The translations under genes were made by a program, and so were the position numbers. From Chloroflexota bacterium (lineage in GTDB: Bacteria > Chloroflexota > Limnocylindria > Limnocylindrales > CSP1-4), in assembly GCA_013694835.1 (NCBI GenBank), contig JACDBP010000355.1, positions 1 through 8,394 on the forward strand: a stretch of DNA of 8,394 nt. Direction: 5' to 3'. How positions within the stretch are numbered: the first letter of the stretch is position 1; every line of letters begins with the position of its first letter. Below the pieces are notes generated by a model. It was given only the letters and a program-made list of their open reading frames with translations. It was not told where the DNA came from and did no database searches. This document shows positions 5,664-8,394 of this stretch, in pieces.

Positions 5664-5717
5664 TCGCGCCGGCCGGTCTCATCGCGCCGGCCGGTCTCAT
5701 CGCGCCGGCCGGTCCCC
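5664..5717. repeat. Three tandem 18-bp repeats
   Basis: The unit TCGCGCCGGCCGGTCTCA occurs at 5664-5681 and 5682-5699 exactly and at 5700-5717 with two changes near its end. Each unit carries the palindrome CCGGCCGG. The array begins 9 bases beyond the paaD stop codon, in the convergent gap. The exact identity of the first two units points to recent slippage or unequal exchange. Any function is unknown. Confidence 0.85.
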
Positions 5718-5726
5718 TTGCCGCGC

Positions 5727-6233
5727 TCAGACCGCCTTGAACTGCTCGAAGGGCTGGCGGCAGTCGGTGCAGTAGTGGATCGCGCGGCACTGCGTCGGGC
5801 CGAAGGCGTTCTCGAGCAGGGTCCGCCGCGAGCCGCAGAAGGGACATGGCGCCGCGGGTACCAGCGCGATCGGCAGGGCCGCGACCCCTCCCCCGGCCAT
5901 CGGCGGGGCAAAGCCGCTCTCCCGAAGCTTGCGACGCCCGTCGTCGGTGATCCGGTCGCTGGTCCAGGGTTCGGCGTAGCTGATCTCCACGTGGACCTCC
6001 GGCGCGAAGCCAGCCAGCCGCTCACGGATGGCGTCTCGCATCATCTCGAGCGCGGGACAGCCCAGGAAGGTCGGCAGCAACTCGACATGGACGCGGTCCG
6101 TGGTGACGTCGACCGACCGGACGACCCCGAGCTCGACCACAGACAACGCCGGGATCTCCGGGTCCTTCACGTCCTGGAGTGCGTCCCACACCGACGCTCC
6201 CTTGCGTTGGACCGGGGAGGCGGCCGTCACCAC
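5727..6233 (-). CDS. paaD: Phenylacetyl-CoA epoxidase assembly protein PaaD
   Basis: This 168-aa protein is PaaD (also called PaaJ), required for the phenylacetyl-CoA 1,2-epoxidase and thought to help assemble its iron centre. The N-terminal half is a DUF59/MIP18 domain (about 14-88) with DPEIPALSVVELGVVRSV (24-41) and the conserved cysteine C59 in FLGCPALEMM. The C-terminus is a zinc ribbon with C130, C133, C149, C155 and C158 (CPFC, then CRAIHYCTDC), ending in FEQFK as usual for the family. Two adjacent GTG codons are possible starts, 6233 and 6230; the second gives the typical 4-base GTGA overlap with the paaC stop, so the gene is translationally coupled either way. It is the last gene of the paa operon, and the next gene downstream runs in the opposite direction. 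Confidence 0.93.
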   Translation of the reverse strand: MVTAASPVQRKGASVWDALQDVKDPEIPALSVVELGVVRSVDVTTDRVHVELLPTFLGCPALEMMRDAIRERLAGFAPEVHVEISYAEPWTSDRITDDGRRKLRESGFAPPMAGGGVAALPIALVPAAPCPFCGSRRTLLENAFGPTQCRAIHYCTDCRQPFEQFKAV

Positions 6234-7078
6234 GTTGCACCGGGCTCAAGCCGGTAGACCGAGGTGAACTCGTTCCAGAGCCACTCGAAGTCGGCGCCGT
6301 GGCCCGAACGGCCGTCGGCGCGTGGTACGCCAAGCTCGATCGGCACATGGAGACCAAGCGCATCGAAGCGACCGCGAGTGAGCTTCAGCCAGCGCTCGGC
6401 CAGGAGCGCGAGCGGCTCCCCTAGGATCCCTGCCTCGACCAGCACCGACTCCGCGTCACCCGTGAGCGGCGTGAAGACCGTCAGCGCGTCCGTCCAGAGA
6501 CGCTCCAGCGCCCCCTCGAGCCGGCTTCGCGGTTGCTCGCCGCCTCCCGCGAGGCGACCCACCCAGGCGTCGAGGTGCGCCAGGTGATACGTCTCCTCCC
6601 GGCGGATCTTTGCCACCAGGTTGGCGAGTGGCATGAACGAGCCGCCCGCCAGCGCCTCCAGGCGGACCGCGTCCGCCGTGTCGTAGAGATACCGCCGGGC
6701 GACGCTGAACGCCCAGTCGGTACGGGGGTGGTCCAACAGCCGCGCGTGCCGGTAACCCTGCGGCTGTCGCCCGAAGGCGATCGTGTCGGCGTCACCCCCG
6801 GCCAGCCGGGACAGCAGCTCGTAGAAGACGCGCGCGTGGCCGATCTCGTCCTGCGCCAGAGAGCTGAACGCCACGTCCTGCTCGAGCGCCGGCGCGATGC
6901 CGGTCCACTCGGAGTCCCAGAACCCGACCACGAACTCGTCGTCGGCCATCGTCAGCAACAGCTCGGCGAGAGCGTCGCGCGTCCGCCCGTCGAGCGTCGT
7001 GGAGTCGACCGGGTCGAGGTCCCCCGCCCGGCCGGGACGCGTCCGGAGGGCCGAGCGAGCGGTGGTGACCTCCGTCAT
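6227..7078 (-). CDS. paaC: Phenylacetyl-CoA epoxidase subunit PaaC
   Basis: This 283-aa protein is the PaaC subunit (TIGR02158-type), a ferritin-like helical bundle that pairs with the catalytic subunit PaaA in the multicomponent oxygenase turning phenylacetyl-CoA into its ring-1,2-epoxide. Recognisable parts: the helix with MADDEF (44-49), LAQDEIGHARVFYELL (74-89), AFSVARRYLYDTADAVRLEAL (123-143), REETYHLAHLDAW (160-172), and C-terminal EWLWNEFTSVYRLEPGATW, matching the LGPMLAEM..QR..PG..W type end. In E. coli PaaC the metal motifs are lost (DLLGQAR); here E48, E78, H81, D133, E162 and H165 align one-for-one, with nearly equal spacing, with the di-iron ligands of PaaA. The start is ATG at 7078, overlapping the paaB stop by 4 bases (ATGA). 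Confidence 0.93.
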   Translation of the reverse strand: MTEVTTARSALRTRPGRAGDLDPVDSTTLDGRTRDALAELLLTMADDEFVVGFWDSEWTGIAPALEQDVAFSSLAQDEIGHARVFYELLSRLAGGDADTIAFGRQPQGYRHARLLDHPRTDWAFSVARRYLYDTADAVRLEALAGGSFMPLANLVAKIRREETYHLAHLDAWVGRLAGGGEQPRSRLEGALERLWTDALTVFTPLTGDAESVLVEAGILGEPLALLAERWLKLTRGRFDALGLHVPIELGVPRADGRSGHGADFEWLWNEFTSVYRLEPGATW

Positions 7079-7431
7079 CGGTCGTCGACCTCGCCCGCGC
7101 GACGGCGCGCCTGCTCGAGCTTGTCGCGCATCACGTAGCCGCCCGGTTTCTTGAACGTCCGGTCGAGCGGCGGCTGCAGCAGGTCGGGATCGGAAAGATC
7201 GTGGACGTCGCTGCGCCTGACGACCCAGAGGCGAACGCTCTCCTGGCGGCGGCTGTAGAACTCGCGGGCATAGTGCATCGCCAGCTCGGCATCCGGCGCC
7301 CGAAGGTTGCCGGCGTGGCGCATCGGGTCGCCCTCCTTCTCCTCGCGGAAGACCTCCCAGACGTCCGGATCGGCGCCGTCGCCGAGGCGCCCCACGGTTT
7401 CGACACGGCCCTCGGCCGCCGGCTCCGTCAT
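7075..7431 (-). CDS. paaB: Phenylacetyl-CoA epoxidase subunit PaaB
   Basis: This 118-aa protein is PaaB, the small structural subunit that bridges PaaA/PaaC units of the epoxidase. The diagnostic stretch is WEVFREEKEGDPMRHAGNLR (25-44), followed by APDAELAMHYAREFYSRRQE (45-64) and LWVVRRSDV. Residues 84-99 (LLQPPLDRTFKKPGGY) form the usual tail region before a short basic C-terminus. The ATG at 7431 gives the family's normal length; a longer frame up to 7557 lies within paaA in another frame and is not family-like. The gene begins 10 bases after the paaA stop with no clear ribosome-binding site, and its end overlaps paaC by 4 bases, so the genes are cotranscribed and probably coupled in translation. 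Confidence 0.93.
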   Translation of the reverse strand: MTEPAAEGRVETVGRLGDGADPDVWEVFREEKEGDPMRHAGNLRAPDAELAMHYAREFYSRRQESVRLWVVRRSDVHDLSDPDLLQPPLDRTFKKPGGYVMRDKLEQARRRAGEVDDR

Positions 7432-7441
7432 GGCCGTCGCG

Positions 7442-8394
7442 TCAGGCAGCCGGGACGCCGGGCACCGCGGCCGGCACCAGGACCGTGTCGCGGACCCACT
7501 GGGTCTCGGCGTGGTGCAGGCGACGGAACTCGAGCCGCTCCTGCGACTTCGGGCCATGGCCCGTGACCACCGCCTTCAGCTCCGCCCAGTCGGGTTCGCC
7601 ATACCGCCATGTGCCGGTCGCCTCGTCCAAGCGCAGCTCCGGGTCCGGGATCCTCAGGCCAAGCTCCAGCAGGCGCGGCACATAGATCCCCAGGAATTCC
7701 TGGCGCAACTCCTCACTCGACTTGGCCTTGATGCGCCAGAAGAGGTCACGGTCCTTCGCGGGATCTGAGCGTGGGCCGTGCATCTGCATCAGCGGGCCCC
7801 ACCAGCGGTCGAGCGCCTCCTGGACCATCGCCCGTTGCGCGTCGGAGCCGGTCATCATCGTCACGACCACGTCTCGGCCGTGCATGATGTGGACCGATTC
7901 CTCCCAGCAGATCTTCTTCATCGTCCGCGAGTAGGGGCCGTAGCTCGACTCCCGCAGCGCCTGCTGGGCGACGATCGCGGCAGCATCCACGAGCCAGGCG
8001 ATGATGCCGACGTCCGCCCATGTCCTCGTGGGGTAGTGGAAGACGTTGTGGAACTTCGTCTTGCCGTCCAGCAGGTCCTGCAGCATCTGCCGGCGCGTCT
8101 TGCCAAGGTCCTCCGCGACACGGTAGAGCAGCTGCGCGTGCCCGACCTCGTCCTGGACCTTGGCGGTCAATGCCAGCTTTCGCTTCAGGTTCGGCGCCCG
8201 CATGATCCACTCGCGCTCCGGGAGCACGCCCATCAGCTCCGAGTTCGCATGCATCTCCACGAACCGGAGCACGTTGCGGCGGTACTCGTCCGGCATCCAG
8301 TCGCGCGGCTCGACCTTGCCGCCGCCATGAACGTGGGCGACGAACGCGTCGTAGCGCTCCTCGTGGGTGGCTTCGGGCTGGTTGAAGGCGAGCT
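7442..8394 (-). CDS. paaA: Phenylacetyl-CoA epoxidase catalytic subunit PaaA (5' end cut)
   Basis: This is the catalytic di-iron subunit of phenylacetyl-CoA 1,2-epoxidase, the first oxygen-dependent step of aerobic phenylacetate breakdown. The frame is open to the right edge and about 316 residues are visible, close to the whole protein (about 310 in E. coli), so only the first few are missing; the internal ATG at 8296 is not the start, because EPRDWMPDEYR spans it and is conserved. Counted from that internal Met, the di-iron ligands are E20 (HANSELMGVLPE), E50 and H53 (KVQDEVGHAQ), D104 (WLVDAAAIV), E133 and H136 (WEESVHIMHG). YPTRTWADVGIIAWLVD and SSYGPYSRTMKKIC are further family signatures. 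It is the first visible gene of paaABCD on this strand; its promoter lies outside the window. Confidence 0.95.
   Translation of the reverse strand, partial: LAFNQPEATHEERYDAFVAHVHGGGKVEPRDWMPDEYRRNVLRFVEMHANSELMGVLPEREWIMRAPNLKRKLALTAKVQDEVGHAQLLYRVAEDLGKTRRQMLQDLLDGKTKFHNVFHYPTRTWADVGIIAWLVDAAAIVAQQALRESSYGPYSRTMKKICWEESVHIMHGRDVVVTMMTGSDAQRAMVQEALDRWWGPLMQMHGPRSDPAKDRDLFWRIKAKSSEELRQEFLGIYVPRLLELGLRIPDPELRLDEATGTWRYGEPDWAELKAVVTGHGPKSQERLEFRRLHHAETQWVRDTVLVPAAVPGVPAA

Noticed and set aside
5664..5717. CRISPR array
   Set aside because: The units abut with no spacers and there are only three; this is a plain tandem repeat.
5162..6025. Minus-strand frame with TGRRDE repeats followed by TGRRDFLKG, which looks like a twin-arginine signal
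   Set aside because: The RRDFLK pattern comes from reading through the 18-bp tandem repeats. The frame overlaps paaD and the Fur-family gene, and no hydrophobic segment follows, so the Tat match is chance.

Overview
The window is GC-rich bacterial chromosomal DNA with dense, largely operonic genes. I see no insertion sequence, phage gene, CRISPR array, tRNA or rRNA. The clues to the host are a DUF3090 gene next to a SCO1664-type kinase-like gene (a pairing known from Actinobacteria and some Chloroflexota), a Fur-family/NiCoT pair, a paaABCD operon and TANNNT -10 boxes placed directly at start codons. They suggest a high-GC Chloroflexota or actinobacterial lineage. This is inference; no marker gene is present.

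Layout. (1) 9-368, plus strand: a small hypothetical protein with a KOW-like beta-rich core, possibly continuing from before the window. (2) 369-675: a non-coding stretch with a diverged direct repeat, several inverted repeats and, at its end, a leaderless-type promoter. (3) 676-2053, plus strand: DUF3090 protein and SCO1664-family PI3/4-kinase-like protein, 4 bases apart. (4) 2054-2484: a 430-base gap with a 10-bp inverted repeat and a weak candidate promoter. (5) 2485-3729, plus strand: an exported PQQ-dependent sugar dehydrogenase. (6) 3832-4848, minus strand: a NiCoT-type nickel/cobalt permease, divergent from (7) 4962-5429, plus strand: a Fur-family metalloregulator. (8) 5430-5726: a convergent gap with a 16-bp palindrome and three 18-bp tandem repeats. 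(9) 5727-8394, minus strand: paaD, paaC, paaB and paaA (5' end cut by the window), the phenylacetyl-CoA epoxidase operon.

How they work together. The permease and the regulator appear to form one metal-homeostasis module. A perfect 7-bp inverted repeat (ATGCAAC-GA-GTTGCAT) lies between them. Each arm carries a TTGCAT hexamer facing one of the two genes, and each gene has a TAGCAT -10 box. A Fur-family dimer bound there would cover both -35 regions. The palindrome resembles the nickel-responsive Nur box of Streptomyces, so the module is probably nickel-responsive. The paa genes would begin aerobic phenylacetate breakdown by epoxidising phenylacetyl-CoA. The usual reductase gene paaE is not next to paaD here, and PaaC, a non-catalytic scaffold in E. 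coli, retains a complete set of di-iron ligand residues.
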